From Muribaculaceae bacterium (GTDB taxonomy: Bacteria > Bacteroidota > Bacteroidia > Bacteroidales > Muribaculaceae), in the NCBI GenBank assembly GCA_017962285.1, contig JAGCVR010000202.1, forward strand, positions 1 through 6,483: 6,483 nucleotides of DNA, in the 5' to 3' direction. A program made the translations under genes and the position numbers. Under the pieces are notes generated by a model, which saw nothing but the letters and a program-made list of their open reading frames with translations, made no database searches and was not told the origin of the DNA. Below are positions 6,450-6,483 of the stretch, in pieces (within the stretch, counting starts at the first letter, position 1; each line of letters begins with the position of its first letter).

Positions 6450-6483
6450 TGGATTGGTGAAAAATATGTGAATTTGCACGAGG
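6450..6483. other. Short 3' flank without a recognisable gene
   Basis: These 34 bases after the GH106-like stop contain no stem-loop followed by a T-run, so no intrinsic terminator is visible before the window ends. TGAATTTG at 6469-6476 differs by one base from the Bacteroides -7 element TAnnTTTG, but no TTTG lies at the proper distance upstream, so it is not called as a promoter. Confidence 0.4.

Overview
The window looks like a chromosomal stretch of a Bacteroidota (Bacteroidales) genome. This rests on gene content: a C-terminal PCMD-like domain, a LolC/E-type permease beside rbfA, and a secreted family GH106 alpha-L-rhamnosidase-like enzyme. It also rests on mid-range GC, weak or absent Shine-Dalgarno sequences, and an array of the TTAACAAG/TTGACGAG type that I recall as common between Bacteroidales genes. 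A Muribaculaceae- or Prevotella-like host is plausible, but the genus cannot be fixed from this sequence. All genes lie on the + strand.

Layout: (1) positions 2-445, the 3' end of a gene open to the left edge, whose last ~30 residues resemble the end of a PCMD (putative carbohydrate metabolism) domain; (2) 442-513, a short tandem array of four perfect 16-bp units, each made of two near-identical 8-mers, which contains the stop codon of gene 1; (3) 530-961, aroQ, type II 3-dehydroquinate dehydratase; (4) 963-1598, a class I SAM-dependent O-methyltransferase of the COMT/TrmR (YrrM) type, one base after aroQ; (5) 1650-1991, rbfA, with a GTG start after an AT-rich 51-bp spacer; (6) 2018-3256, a four-helix LolC/E-like permease; (7) 3270-6449, a complete 1059-residue GH106-like glycoside hydrolase with a signal peptide. 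The last 34 bases hold no gene I can support.

Genes 3 to 7 are separated by 1, 51, 26 and 13 bp and face the same way, so they could be one transcript or a few overlapping ones. The middle part is housekeeping: the shikimate pathway, a probable RNA or small-molecule methyltransferase, 30S subunit maturation, and lipoprotein release at the inner membrane. The two ends are linked to carbohydrate use. The GH106 gene sits directly behind the permease without a visible promoter or terminator, and no SusC/SusD pair is present, so this is not a recognisable polysaccharide utilisation locus within these limits.

I see no evidence of a new multi-gene system, mobile element, CRISPR array or RNA gene. 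The most unusual object is the 16-bp repeat array in front of aroQ. No stretch longer than 300 bp lacks a gene.
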